From Capillidium heterosporum (lineage: Eukaryota > Entomophthoromycota > Entomophthoromycetes > Entomophthorales > Capillidiaceae): 64,000 bases of DNA. The first letter of the stretch is position 1, and each line of letters starts with the position of its first letter. Position numbers and translations under genes: made by a program. The stretch is taken from NCBI GenBank assembly GCA_016630905.1, contig WBMQ01000003.1:1054001-1118000 (forward strand), in the 5' to 3' direction. Shown here one piece after another: positions 11,335 to 22,267 of this stretch. A model generated the notes under the pieces. It worked only from the letters and a program-made list of their open reading frames with translations. It was not told where the DNA came from and made no database searches.

Positions 11335-11485
11335 CTTTAGTTTGGGCTGACTCTTGCTGAAAGTAGTTTGGATGGATAAAGTTTTCCCAAATTTCAAGGA
11401 AAATTTTAAACCAATCAGCAAGTAGTACTAGTCTGTATACATCACTACTAGCTGGATTTCAAACTAATTCATCAGTTTTCAAGCA
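11335..11485. promoter_or_regulatory. Short bidirectional promoter, TMEM70-like gene / RIB7
   Basis: Only 151 bases separate the two divergent ATG codons, so both promoters overlap. No TATAAA is seen on either strand, in contrast with the accessory genes of the window. Confidence 0.5.
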
Positions 11486-12437
11486 ATGAATCCCAAACAA
11501 CTTGCGACGTACACGACAAAGAGTTCTCAGATATTAAATAAACTTTACAATGCTGCGATAAATTCGAGCGACACAAATGTGCCAACTGTAACTTTAACTT
11601 ACGCACAAAGTTTAAATGGAAATATAGCAAGTAAAGATGGGAAGCCTATCCAACTCTCAAGTCCCGAGTCTTCGATTTTAACACATTAGTAAGTTCAATT
11701 GTGATGTTCTTTACTTACACACTTAGTCTAAGGTACAAGAACGATGGTATACTTGTAGGAATAAATACTTTACTAAACGATGATCCAAGGTTAAATGGTA
11801 AACTTTTAATGGCAACGGTTTTATCTAAATTTTCAACTTCTAGCAAGAGGCTTGGGCTTTGCAGTTGAAGAACATGACCAACCTATTCCAGTCATCTTAG
11901 ATACGAAGTTGAAGTTCCCAACTTCATGTAAGCTTATCAAATTGAATCGAAAACCTATTATCTTTACTCAAATCTTAACTAAAGATGCTGATATCTTAAA
12001 GCGCAAGGTAATTTTTAAACTGCCATGTCAATACACTTACTAAATAATTGTTTAAGGAATTGGAAAGCTTAGGCTGTCAAATAGTTGAAATTGATTTAAA
12101 AGATGGTTTACTTAATTTCGAGCAAGTGTTAGTTCAATGTAAGAGGTTGGGTATATCTACATTGATGGTAGAAGGTGGCTCAAAAGTACTATCCAATCTG
12201 CTGCTCAGTTATAATTCCTTTGTAAGTTTAATTATCGTCACCGTTGCTCCAAAGATCATCCATTTTGGCATCCCTGCTTTTACTACTTCAAATGAGGTAC
12301 ACTTATGTAAATATTTTAATCTAATCTAATGACGTTTGTAGGAGGAAACTGTTGTATCGGATCTAGTCAAAAGTGAAGATAAGGTAGAATATCATCAGTT
12401 TGGTACTGATATGGTTATGGTAATTCAAAACAAATAA
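11486..12437 (+). CDS. RIB7: Diaminohydroxyphosphoribosylaminopyrimidine-type reductase (riboflavin pathway)
   Basis: NADPH-dependent reductase of the second step of fungal riboflavin synthesis, reducing the ribosyl side chain of 2,5-diamino-6-ribosylamino-pyrimidinone 5'-phosphate. Five exons (11486-11688, 11727-11797, 11844-12007, 12057-12296, 12342-12437) encode 257 residues. Family motifs are TLTYAQSLNGNIASKDGKP with LSSPES and THY; then NDGILVGINTLLNDDPRLN; then STLMVEGGSKVLSNLL near the C-terminus, the RibD_C substrate/cofactor region. All introns are 38-49 bases. The third ends in TTTAAG rather than TAG, but the frame and alignment require it. Length and motifs match the family. Confidence 0.93.
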
Positions 12438-13203
12438 ATTTGTATAGGATGACTCCTGTTATAGTTTATATAGCTGCCTCGATATCCTGATGTGGACATA
12501 TAATTTGTACAAATTTAAAAGGTTTCCTTGTACTTTGATAATTTAAACCAGTGGACCAACGATTCTATTCTTGTTATAACTTATCATTCTATATATCCTT
12601 AGTAAATCTAAATGTACTTTTTTTATAAAGTCAAGAGTTTGGTGGTTTGACTAGCATATATCTCTAGTGTAGTTTGTAGAAAAGATGTTATTCGTCTCTA
12701 TAAAAAAGAATACTACTTTCTGTCATTACAAGAATTATTTCGGATTGCTACCATATTTGGAATTAAATTCTAGCTTAATCATATATATCGGACTAAGTCA
12801 ACGCCCAAAAGCTAAGTACCCATCTCTTTCAATTCCTTTACATTAGTACCACCAAAATAAAGGTCATAGTGATAAAATATTGCAAACTTTTCAAACTTTT
12901 ATTAATTCCAAAATGAAAACCCCACAACAAACCAACAAATTTAGTGCCGTATCGTTCCACCAACTATGTCCATAAGTGCTCACTTAACAAGATCAAACTT
13001 CTACGTCCATTATAGTTAGTAGAACTATAAATATATCGCATCATATTTCCATCTCAAAATTTTAAATATAACTAACTGCAGAGTTATTTCTCTATAATAT
13101 CCAAAGGTCAACAAGGGCCTACCATTTAGTATTCGATACTACCTTACTAAGCTCCTAAATTTCAAGCTCCCACCAGTTTTGACGTTAGCCAAGTTGATTA
13201 GCC
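12438..13203. other. Convergent intergenic region
   Basis: Between the 3' ends of RIB7 and the PPR-like gene. AT-rich, no gene recognised. Confidence 0.55.
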
Positions 13204-14979
13204 TTAAACAGTAGGGGTCCATCCGGATATCCCACTTCTTCTAACTTTATCTAACTGGATGATCTGATTGAACTTCTTTAACCGGAAGAGGCTACGGATA
13301 TACAAATCGAAGGACTTACTCAAGATATCCCAAGCTAAAATTGATTGGTCGAATTGAGTTTCCAAGTTGAAGCTAAGGATTATCGTCTCAAGGTACCGGT
13401 TAGCGATAATAAACTGCCCCAAGCGATAGAAGTGGTAGGCCAGGCGAAAGTTGACCTCCACTTTAAACTTGAGGTAGTGATGAGAGTCGTCATCGATCTG
13501 CATCTTGATAAGCCAGGTATGGGATTCGGACAACCGGTTGGTCTGGAAGTTGACGTTGGCCAGCCGAGCCTTTTTGAGCTCGACATCAAGCCAGGATCGG
13601 TAGTATCGCATCTTGGCAACCATGTTTAGGTTCTCAAAATCGGTAAACTCGGTATCGTCGTGGAAACTATGGAGCGCTTTAAACCAGAGCTCAGCAAGTT
13701 GGATCGGTAGTTTGGGTATGGTGGATGGGATAACGTTAATCAGCAATTCAAATCGATCCCGAAATCTTAGATCGAGTGGGGTGCATGAGTCAACTAATCT
13801 TACAACTTCCTGAATCTTGGAGCTGTTTATCAGTTGAGGGAGCATCAATTTCAACGTCCTTGTGTCGATCAGCTGTTGGGTGCTTATATGTCGGAACAGC
13901 TCCATGGAACTTTCTAACCTGTGCGATGGGTTCAATGTGTAATACCTATACCCCTCCAACATTGTGTTCAAAAGGCGACTGTCGATCTGGCTGGGGTAGT
14001 TCTGTAAGGCCAACTGGAAGTAGTGCATGGCAGCTCGATTGTCATGTATCAACCAACTGACTTTAACCATAATCGTCAGATGAAATAGTGACGCATTCAA
14101 ATTGCTGTAGCTGTTGAACCGATGAGTCAATAGTTTATATCGTTGTAGCTTGATCAGGCCTAATAACAAGCTGGTTTGTCCACTAGGGTCGATGGGGCGC
14201 TTCAGTTTACTCAGCTGTTGGTAAATAAATTTAAAGCCTGGCAAGTAGCTTCGTTTAACACAGTGGTGCAGCAACATATTGTAGGTGGTTGGACTGGGGT
14301 TCCACTCCCTACTGCTTAAAAAATTTAGTACCTTCTGGGTGGTTTCCAGCTGGTCGCATTGGAGAGTTAGTTTAACAAGTTGATGGTAAAAGTATCCGTC
14401 GTAATGTACTATAGCGTTACGGTCTATTATAGTTTCTATGACAAAGTTAAGAATTGAGTCGCTCTTGCTGCCCAAATTCTGCTTTATAAGTATCGTTAGT
14501 ATTTTATTGATGTATCGGCAGGTATCTATTATGTTGTCGGTTTCCAAGTTGACAATGAACTTCAATAAAAACTCCAGTTTGTACATGGGTAGTGTGAAAT
14601 GCTGATCCAATAATAGTTGATAGACTTGAAATGTAGTTAGCGATAATCGATTAGAATTGACTTTATTGTCGAAAGTGTCGGTACTAAAGTTGTAGTTGTT
14701 ACGCCTTACCCAAACTAAAAATAGGCACCATGTATCTTCCTTGACAACCTGAGCTACCTCATTCTTGCTCTCTGTCCTCTGATAGATTTCATAGAGCTGT
14801 GCAATACGTGAGGCTGGGTCTGAAGCTGGAATAGGTTGCTTGTACTTGGATATTTGATTGTTAACCCTTTGGTAGGTAGTGATCTCGTTGCTTGTTGATT
14901 TAAAGTCATAAGCTAGGGACGCTAGGTTGGAGTATCGGAGTCTAACGTTCAATCTTATGAGCGGTCGAATCCTCTTCAT
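13204..14979 (-). CDS. Mitochondrial PPR-like helical-repeat protein
   Basis: Intronless 591-residue frame. The first ATG in frame is at 14979-14977; the reading frame opens slightly upstream at a TTG, which I do not use. The N-terminus MKRIRPLIRLNVRLRYSNLA is strongly basic and lacks acidic residues, like a mitochondrial targeting peptide. The rest is almost wholly alpha-helical, with degenerate 35-residue-like units such as NPSPTTYNMLLHHCVKRSY and SRLLNTMLEGYRYYTLNPSH, which resemble pentatricopeptide repeats. PPR proteins in yeasts bind organellar transcripts for processing, stability or translation; the specific target cannot be read from sequence. It stands out as a long intronless gene beside intron-rich neighbours. 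Confidence 0.6.
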   Translation of the reverse strand: MKRIRPLIRLNVRLRYSNLASLAYDFKSTSNEITTYQRVNNQISKYKQPIPASDPASRIAQLYEIYQRTESKNEVAQVVKEDTWCLFLVWVRRNNYNFSTDTFDNKVNSNRLSLTTFQVYQLLLDQHFTLPMYKLEFLLKFIVNLETDNIIDTCRYINKILTILIKQNLGSKSDSILNFVIETIIDRNAIVHYDGYFYHQLVKLTLQCDQLETTQKVLNFLSSREWNPSPTTYNMLLHHCVKRSYLPGFKFIYQQLSKLKRPIDPSGQTSLLLGLIKLQRYKLLTHRFNSYSNLNASLFHLTIMVKVSWLIHDNRAAMHYFQLALQNYPSQIDSRLLNTMLEGYRYYTLNPSHRLESSMELFRHISTQQLIDTRTLKLMLPQLINSSKIQEVVRLVDSCTPLDLRFRDRFELLINVIPSTIPKLPIQLAELWFKALHSFHDDTEFTDFENLNMVAKMRYYRSWLDVELKKARLANVNFQTNRLSESHTWLIKMQIDDDSHHYLKFKVEVNFRLAYHFYRLGQFIIANRYLETIILSFNLETQFDQSILAWDILSKSFDLYIRSLFRLKKFNQIIQLDKVRRSGISGWTPTV

Positions 14980-16250
14980 CTCATTGGGGTTCAACCTGCT
15001 GTCTACTCGTCTTAGATCTAATCTTTCAAAAATCTAATCACAATTCTAATTTTTACGAAGATGGCATTGGTTCAGTGCATTGGGATTTTCATTGGCTGTT
15101 GATTCTGGATTCAACTAAAGCAAACTTTTGATTAAAAGCGGAAGTAGAGATATCAGTTTTGATGCCGTATATTAACTATAAAGGCCAGCCAAGGTAAATA
15201 TACTTAGATCTATTTATACAGCTGTTATATTTCATGACTGAAAATTTCAGAGTATATAATTAATTGAAAAGCTAGAGGTATAGTGAGTCTTGGAAGTTCT
15301 TGATATACTTGGAGCCATTGGGATTTTATTCCACCTAAGACTACATATCCATTCCAGATTAAATGCCTTTTAAATTAATTATAATATTATAAAATAGTTT
15401 ACTTGATGCGAAAATTTTTATTCAAAAGCACTTTTTCAAGTTATAAGTGACTATCCATTGATAAATACCAATGTAAAGTCTAACATTCGTTGCATTTATA
15501 TCGTTATTGCTATAAAAGCTGTGCTATAAAGTTACTAAAGCTTAGCTACTTAAAGGATTATCAAGGTAACTTCGATTCTTTAATAGCCAGGCTAAAGGAT
15601 ACGAGATACGAGCCTATCATGCTTTATTGGAAATCAAAGTAAGCGTATCACTGAACAGTATATAAAGTGAATACATTTACATATATTTTACACGCATACA
15701 TATTAATTTCATATAGATTATTAATACACTTCAAAACTTTAGTCCAAAATGATTGTCAACATTGCCAAATGCTCATACTGCTTCATTTCAAATTAAATGC
15801 ATTAGAACATAGGCTAAGCTTCAGGTTTATTATGTATTTAATTTGGAACGATCTTCTATTTTCTCTATAAAGCTAAATATCGACCTGCAAAAAATCATCC
15901 ACAAGAAAAAGGATTGTGTCAGGCTAAAAGTGCCTATAGAACGAGACGTTTAGCTGACCCTATTCTGCAAGGAAGGAAGGGTTTAGTTTGTAAAGGGAGT
16001 ATGTTTAGTAATATTTTCCAATAAAGCTTAAGATATATTCAAAAGTTCCCATCAAAGTACAATTTTAACCTCAAGGACATTCCTAACTTTGAATCCTTTT
16101 AAGTCCTATGAAATAAGCATCTTAGCATAACCCGCATCTAACAAAATTCATTTGCTTGTTGGATGTAGAGGTGTAACGTGACACTAACCAACATCGATCC
16201 TTGTCCTAAGACCTTCTACGTCATTCACTAAACTTTTGACAGAATTTCAG
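14980..16250. other. Divergent intergenic region
   Basis: Between the PPR-like gene (minus) and AMS1 (plus). AT-rich; no conserved frame. The open frame at 15667-15870 has no features of a gene. Confidence 0.55.
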
Positions 16251-16258
16251 TATAAAAG
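16251..16258 (+). promoter_or_regulatory. TATA box of AMS1
   Basis: TATAAAAG, 104 bases before the first terminator of the leader, that is, the ATG at 16362. It is the only consensus TATA in the 300 bases upstream. Confidence 0.55.
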
Positions 16259-16361
16259 CGCCAAGTCTGAGTAAGCATTTATCATCTCAACTTAAGTGAA
16301 CTCTACCGCTAACCAAAAATCAACTTGTATCAAAAAGACAACAGTAATCGAAGTTCGCAAC

Positions 16362-19300
16362 ATGCATTCTAGTGTCAACAGCAAGCCTGGGATAGGTAAA
16401 ATGCAGAACCATCCCAGCATCACTCGTTCTCGATTAGACCTGTTCCTCTCTGACGGGAACCAGTTCACCGATGTCAACCTGCCTCCTCACCTCTTCAAGC
16501 ACCGTTTAGATAGTCCAAACAACGTTCGATTGACCCACTACGCTGTACCCGATCTAAAACGTATCCCATTCAAAGAGGCCGTTAGTAACGAATTTAAACC
16601 TACCCATATAGGTGCGTCGTTTGGTCCCAGTTGGGTAAGTCTGCAGCTAAACTTGAATGCTAACTTTTAAATCTAAATAGTCCACTCACTGGTATGAGGT
16701 GTACTTGGAAGTTCCCACCGAATGGCAGGGCGAGGAGGTCCAGTTCCGGTTTAACGCCAATTCGGAAGTCCTAATCTGGTCCAAGGACGGAGATCCGTTA
16801 CAAGCACTCACCGGCGAAGGGGGTGGGAACCAACGTCTAGAGTATGTCTTAACTCGCAAAGCGGCCGGTGGGGAAACCTATAACTTCTACTTGGAGATGG
16901 CATGTAACGGTCTCTTCGGCAACGGACCTTACCTCATCGGTCCTCCCGAAGAGCGCTCCTACACCATATCCTTAGCCGAGCTTGCTGTCCCCAACCTGGA
17001 CGTATTTGGCTTGAAATATGACTTTGAAGTTATCCTTGGTATGGCCAAGGACCTACCTGACAAGTCATCTCGTAAAGAACGTGCTCTAAGGATCGCCAAC
17101 AAGATCATGAACTTGTTCCCCAGGGATGGAAACCGAGAAGCTGTACTTGAGTGTCGTAAGGTTGCTAAGGAGTATCTGAGTTTCCAAGGCCCCCCTAATG
17201 GTCACAAATTAATTGCAGTAGGGCACTGCCATATCGATACAGCCTGGCTGTGGCCCTTCGCCGAGACCAAGCGTAAAGTTGCCCGAAGTTGGTCAACTCA
17301 AGTTAATCTGATGGACCTGTACCCCGACTTTACCTTTGTATGCTCTCAGGCTCAACAGTTCGAATGGTTGGAGCAAGATTATCCCACCTTGTTTAAGAAG
17401 GTTCAAGACAAGGCTCGTAACGATCAGTTCTTACCTATTGGTGGTACCTGGGTTGAGATGGACTGTAACGTACCTTCGGGTGAGGGTTTCTGTAGGCAGT
17501 TCTTGCAAGGCCAACGGTTCTTTGAGAAACACTTTGGTAAACGGTGTAAGGTGTTCTGGCTACCCGACACCTTCGGTTACTCGGCCCAGCTCCCTCAGAT
17601 CGTCAAGTTGGCCGATCTAGACTACTTCTTCACTCAGAAATTAAGCTGGAACAATATCAACAAATTCCCCAACACCACCTTCTTCTGGGTCGGTTTGGAT
17701 GGCACCCGAGTTTTGGCTCACATGGCCCCAGGTGAAACCTACAACGCCCAGGCTTACCCTAGTGAGCTACTGTTCTCAGAATCCAACAACAAGAACAAGT
17801 CGGTCATCAATCAGGGTCTCTACCTGTTTGGTAATGGTGATGGTGGAGGTGGTCCTCTCCCCTCTATGATCGAACGTCTAAACCGTATGAAGGATGTCGA
17901 AGGTTTGTGCAAGTTGGAACTCGGTAACGCCGACGCCTTCTATGATTCCATAGCCCGGCACCCTGAGGTTGAGGATCTCCCTGAGTGGCATGGTGAACTC
18001 TACCTGGAGTTGCATCGCGGTACTTACACCTCTCACTCCAGTATTAAGCGTAATAATAGGCAATGCGAATTGCTACTCCAGGCGGTCGAGAAGCTGTGGA
18101 CTCTGGTACGAGTTTTCAAAGGGGACAAGTATCCTACCGAACAGCTAACTCACCTATGGAAACTGGTATGTTTGAACCAGTTCCACGACGTTTTACCTGG
18201 ATCCAGTATTGCTATGGTTTATGAGGACGCCGAAAAGTACTACTCTGAAGTTAAGAGAGAAGGTGCAAGCTTGATTGAAGGTGCTTTGGATTCTTTGGTA
18301 AGTTCAGTAGATGGCAATGCCAACCAGTTGAAAGAAGGTTCTATCGTCAATGTATTCAATCCCACTCCATGGAGCCGTGAGGAAATTGTCAAGGTTGACT
18401 ATCACCCCAATATGGATTCCGTCTCAATCCAGAAGGTTGATGAGAAGCAGGCTTACATCGTCGTTAGTGAGCTAGAAGGGTTTGGCATGAACTCGGTAAA
18501 TGTCACCACTGCTGCCGTCAAAGCTCTCGATTCACCAGTGCAGATCCAGCACAACATCCATGCCAATCACTACATTTTGGAGAACGCTTTCCTACGTGCC
18601 ATCATCGATGAAAACGGTCACCTGATCAGTTTAGTTGATCGTAGTACCCAGCGGGACGTACTCCAGGCTGACCAACCGGCCAACGTCTTCAAAGTCTACG
18701 AGGATGTACCCTTGTACTGGGATGCTTGGGACGTCGAAGTCTACCACTTGGAGAAATTCGACTCCTTCAGCGCTAGCTCTGTTGAAATCAGCGAATCTGG
18801 TCCACTAGTAGCCAGCGTCCGTGTAGTTACCCCACTTTCCGACCGCTCCAAGGTAACCCAGACCATCCGCCTCACCGCCTTAGGCCAGTACCTGGAGTTC
18901 GAAACCAAAGTCATATGGGATGAAAACCGCAAGTTCCTCAAGGTGGAGTTCCCCACCAACTTGATCTCCGACCACGCCACCTACGAGACCCAGTTTGGTG
19001 TCATTCGACGCCAGACCCACTTCAACACAACTTGGGACCTCGCCAAGTTCGAAGTCTGTAGCCACAAGTTCGCCGACCTCTCCCAGCCCGATTTCGGTCT
19101 CTCTGTAATCAACGATGGCAAATACGGATTCGCCACTCATAGTAACGTCATGCGGTTGAGTCTACTACGTAGTCCAAAGAGTCCTGATCCCAATACCGAT
19201 ATCGGTACTCATAACTTCCGCTACGCCCTATACCCTCACAAGGGTACCTTTGCTCAGTCTCAAGTCGTACAACATGCCCACCAGTTCAACAATCCGTTGA

Positions 19301-19639
19301 GCATCCGTATCTCCGATCCCAATGACGACAAAAAACCTAAGCCTAACAACTCTTTATTCGCCTATCAGCGGTGGAAGTGTCGTTTTAGATACCATCAAGA
19401 TCTCAGAAGATAACCAAGACGATGTTATTGTTCGCATGTACGAAGCCCACGGATCTCAAAGTAAGGTGGAGTTGGACGTCAAGTTCAAGTTTGTTAAAGC
19501 CTTTATCTCCAATATCCTGGAGGACGACGTCGAACCCTTGTATCCCAATCAAGCTGAGGATGATCAAGGAAGAAGTAGATTCGGATTTGTCGCTAAACCG
19601 TTCGAAATCATCACCTTGAAGTTTAAGAGACACCTTTAG
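16362..19639 (+). CDS. AMS1: Vacuolar alpha-mannosidase (GH38), frame broken near the 3' end
   Basis: Class II alpha-mannosidase that trims free and glycoprotein oligomannosides, in yeasts delivered to the vacuole by the Cvt/selective autophagy route. Exon 1 is 16362-16634, the intron 16635-16680, and exon 2 runs from 16681. The product has no signal peptide, as expected. The catalytic domain has GHCHIDTAWLW (residues 272-282, metal-binding His and Asp) and WLPDTFGYSAQLPQI with the presumed nucleophile Asp387. A C-terminal beta domain follows. Homology starts with RSRLDLFLSDGNQFTDVNLP, so ATG 16362 fits better than an upstream in-frame GTG at 16296. At about 19363 one extra T (GCC-T-ATC) shifts the frame: the first frame would stop at 19413, whereas the conserved tail SGGSVVLDTIK to the end continues in the +1 frame to 19639. 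No intron can explain this. Confidence 0.95.
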
Positions 19640-21552
19640 GTCTTTGCAATAAATTTATTAGGTTCTTTGAAAATTTTGTGTTAGATTATATAATAATTGT
19701 AGGATGTCCTTGTAAGCTTTTGTAGACTTGATATTGAATTTTTTAATAAAATGCACATAGGTTTATTTGATAGAAAACTTCAAATATACAGTGATTGGAC
19801 AGATATTTTCAATATTTTATAAACTTGATATAGTTTTGGACTTTAATATCAAATGCCTATAAGTTTATCTAACAAAATATAAACAGCTTTGTGTGTTTCT
19901 TTGAGATGTATAGTCTTCAACGCAACAAATTAAATAGGTTGATTTGATAGATGCATTGAACTATATCCTACATTTCTATTTTAGTGTAGATATAATTGGA
20001 ACTAGGTCTTTGGTAAACTGTTATCCAGCGCAATTCAACCTTTACATTTGATCTTACAGCTACCTATTATATTTTACAAAGATGCTATCTTTAATTAGAA
20101 TATATCGAGACAACAAAGCTGGATATTATTGATGCTATCTAACATTCTTTTATTGGATTCATAAACTTGGACTTCTCATCAGAATCCATTAATTTAATCG
20201 TATATAAAGTTATAAGTCCTTTTATATTATACGGCTTTTGACAAATAGATTCTCAAATTCTAAATTAGATACACAACGATCTCGTTGTAGCTTTTAGTTG
20301 TTACAGCTGGATCAGGGTCTGTAAGTCTATGTTTTCCTCTTTGGATGATAGTTTTCAACTAGTGAAGAATACATTTACTTTAATGGGGCTTGGGAGTGCC
20401 AGTAATTCAATATTAATGTGCAGCTATTAGATTGCTGGCAGTAGGCTGAATACCACTATCCACGCCAAAAATGTAACATCGATTTCAACCCTAGACCTAT
20501 TCAAATTAGGGTCAATCTACATACAGAAAATAGAGGGTAATTTGGACTCCAAATTCCATCCCTAAAAAATAAGGATGCAGATCACTGTTGCTTCAGCATT
20601 TAGCTACGTAATTTATAAGGCGTAAATATACAATCGTATTTAAAGTTTCTTAGCAATCGATCACAAATCAGTAGAACTAGGGTCCTTATGAAATAGACAT
20701 ACAAGTGATAAATAACACCTCCAACTTAAGCAAACTCCCGATCAAATGGCTTGTTTATTTCCAACAAGGTTACATTTGCTTTCCCATTTTACCAATTTCA
20801 GGTTCAGGGACAAAGGGTTGCTTGCATCCTTACTCAAAACTATTGTATACAATAAATGGATGCACCATATATGGAAGAAAGGATTTGCATAGCGTATTAA
20901 TTTTTACAACTTTGTATCTTTAAAACTTAATCATTAACTAAAGGTAGTTACTAGTTTGTTTTGTACAACTTTGTAGTAGGGGTATTTCAAGACGTTTTAA
21001 CAACTATAACGAACTAGGCTGCCTAGTTTGGTAAAGTTATGTCAAGTAAAACCTCATATTACTATGGCATCGGGTATTCCTATAACGTATAGTATGGAAG
21101 CTTTAATTAGTTATGTATAGGTTGTACTAGAGACTAGCCTTATTAATTGTATACACGCATGCTTGATTGCGTCGCAAAACCTACTATCTTTCAAGTATAA
21201 TGTAAATTGCTATAGTTTATCAACTAGTACCGTTTCTAGTAAAGGGTTGTCTACGGTAATTTTCCAAGGTTATCATTGGGCTTTCTGGTAAGGTACAAAT
21301 CCAAGACCGAAAAAGGAGTATAATGAAAGTACGTTGATCTTCATTTTAAAAAGGGTCAAGGTTTCAATAGCTAGAATATTGACGGAATTCGACACTTTAC
21401 CTTTACTTTTATAGTTAAAAAGTTGTTGCTTCTACAAGTGATTTTATAAAAAACTGTAAAGGTAGGCCTAAATAAACGTTAAATTTTTTAAACAGGAAGT
21501 GGGGTGCATTTTTATATAGTAAGCTTTTACAATATCTCATCCATAATTTTGC
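19640..21552. other. Intergenic, no gene seen
   Basis: About 1.9 kb of AT-rich sequence. The frame at 20705-20923 (72 codons) has no recognisable feature. Nothing else is supported. Confidence 0.5.
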
Positions 21553-21560
21553 TATATAAA
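21553..21560 (+). promoter_or_regulatory. TATA box of the TspO gene
   Basis: TATATAAA, 47 bases before the ATG at 21608, the spacing seen for most TATA genes of this window. Confidence 0.6.
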
Positions 21561-21607
21561 GGACAGGATGGAAACTCAACTTTACATTCAAAAAAGTTAG
21601 TACAGCA

Positions 21608-22267
21608 ATGACTCAACCTCTCGACAACACCAAAGTCTTACCAGCCATCTCCCTCTGTGACCTTACTACCGATCACCTTTTCACCATCGGTGCCTCAGTA
21701 GCTGTCCCCTTGGTCTTAGGGTACTTGGCTGCCAGTCACACTCGTAAGTTCAAGGCCTTGTACTACCGCGACGTCATAAAGCCTAGCTGGACTCCCCCCA
21801 GCTTCGTCTTTGGCGTCGTTTCCACCCTATTTTACGCCCTTATGGGATTCGCCTCCTATCTCGTCTACCGTACTGGAGAAGTCCACAATGTCTCCACTAC
21901 TCGTGCTTTGACCTACTACGTAGTTCAGCTCTTTTTCAACGTATGCTGGCCTCCTCTCTTCTTTAGATACCGTAACCCCAAAGTCGCTTTGTACACCATC
22001 ACTTGCAACTTCATTACTGCCTCCATTGCCGCCTCCAAGTTCTACCGTATCAACCAGTTCGCTGGGCAACTTATGGTCCCTTATGTCGCTTGGTTATTTG
22101 TCGCTGGTTACCTCAACAAGACCATCTGGCGCTTGAACGAGAACAACCCCAAGCTCAAGAAGAAGGTTTACTTCACTAGCCCTACTAAGGAGCAGGTCAT
22201 CACCGCCAACAACGATGTATATGGCCTGAAGGCTATCAACGCTACCGAACCTACCAAGCAGGATTAG
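21608..22267 (+). CDS. TspO/MBR (translocator protein) family membrane protein
   Basis: Intronless 219-residue frame with five hydrophobic helices. Diagnostic motifs are KPSWTPPSFVFGVVSTLFY followed by ALMGFASYLV, matching the TspO signature WxPPxxxFgxxW...LYxxMGxASY, and a second conserved block NVCWPPLFFRYRNPKVAL. Family members bind porphyrins, haem and sterols, and sit in mitochondrial outer, ER or bacterial outer membranes. They are absent from Saccharomyces but occur in some other ascomycetes. The C-terminus extends about 35 hydrophilic residues beyond the last helix, and the N-terminus has about 25 residues before the first. GC-richer codon use suggests good expression. Confidence 0.92.
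   Translation: MTQPLDNTKVLPAISLCDLTTDHLFTIGASVAVPLVLGYLAASHTRKFKALYYRDVIKPSWTPPSFVFGVVSTLFYALMGFASYLVYRTGEVHNVSTTRALTYYVVQLFFNVCWPPLFFRYRNPKVALYTITCNFITASIAASKFYRINQFAGQLMVPYVAWLFVAGYLNKTIWRLNENNPKLKKKVYFTSPTKEQVITANNDVYGLKAINATEPTKQD

Noticed and set aside
13345..14060. Plus-strand frames of 66-94 codons
   Set aside because: They are shadows opposite the PPR-like gene, with no motifs of their own.
16296..16361. Upstream GTG extension of AMS1 by 22 codons
   Set aside because: Homology begins after ATG 16362 and the extension has no conserved residues.
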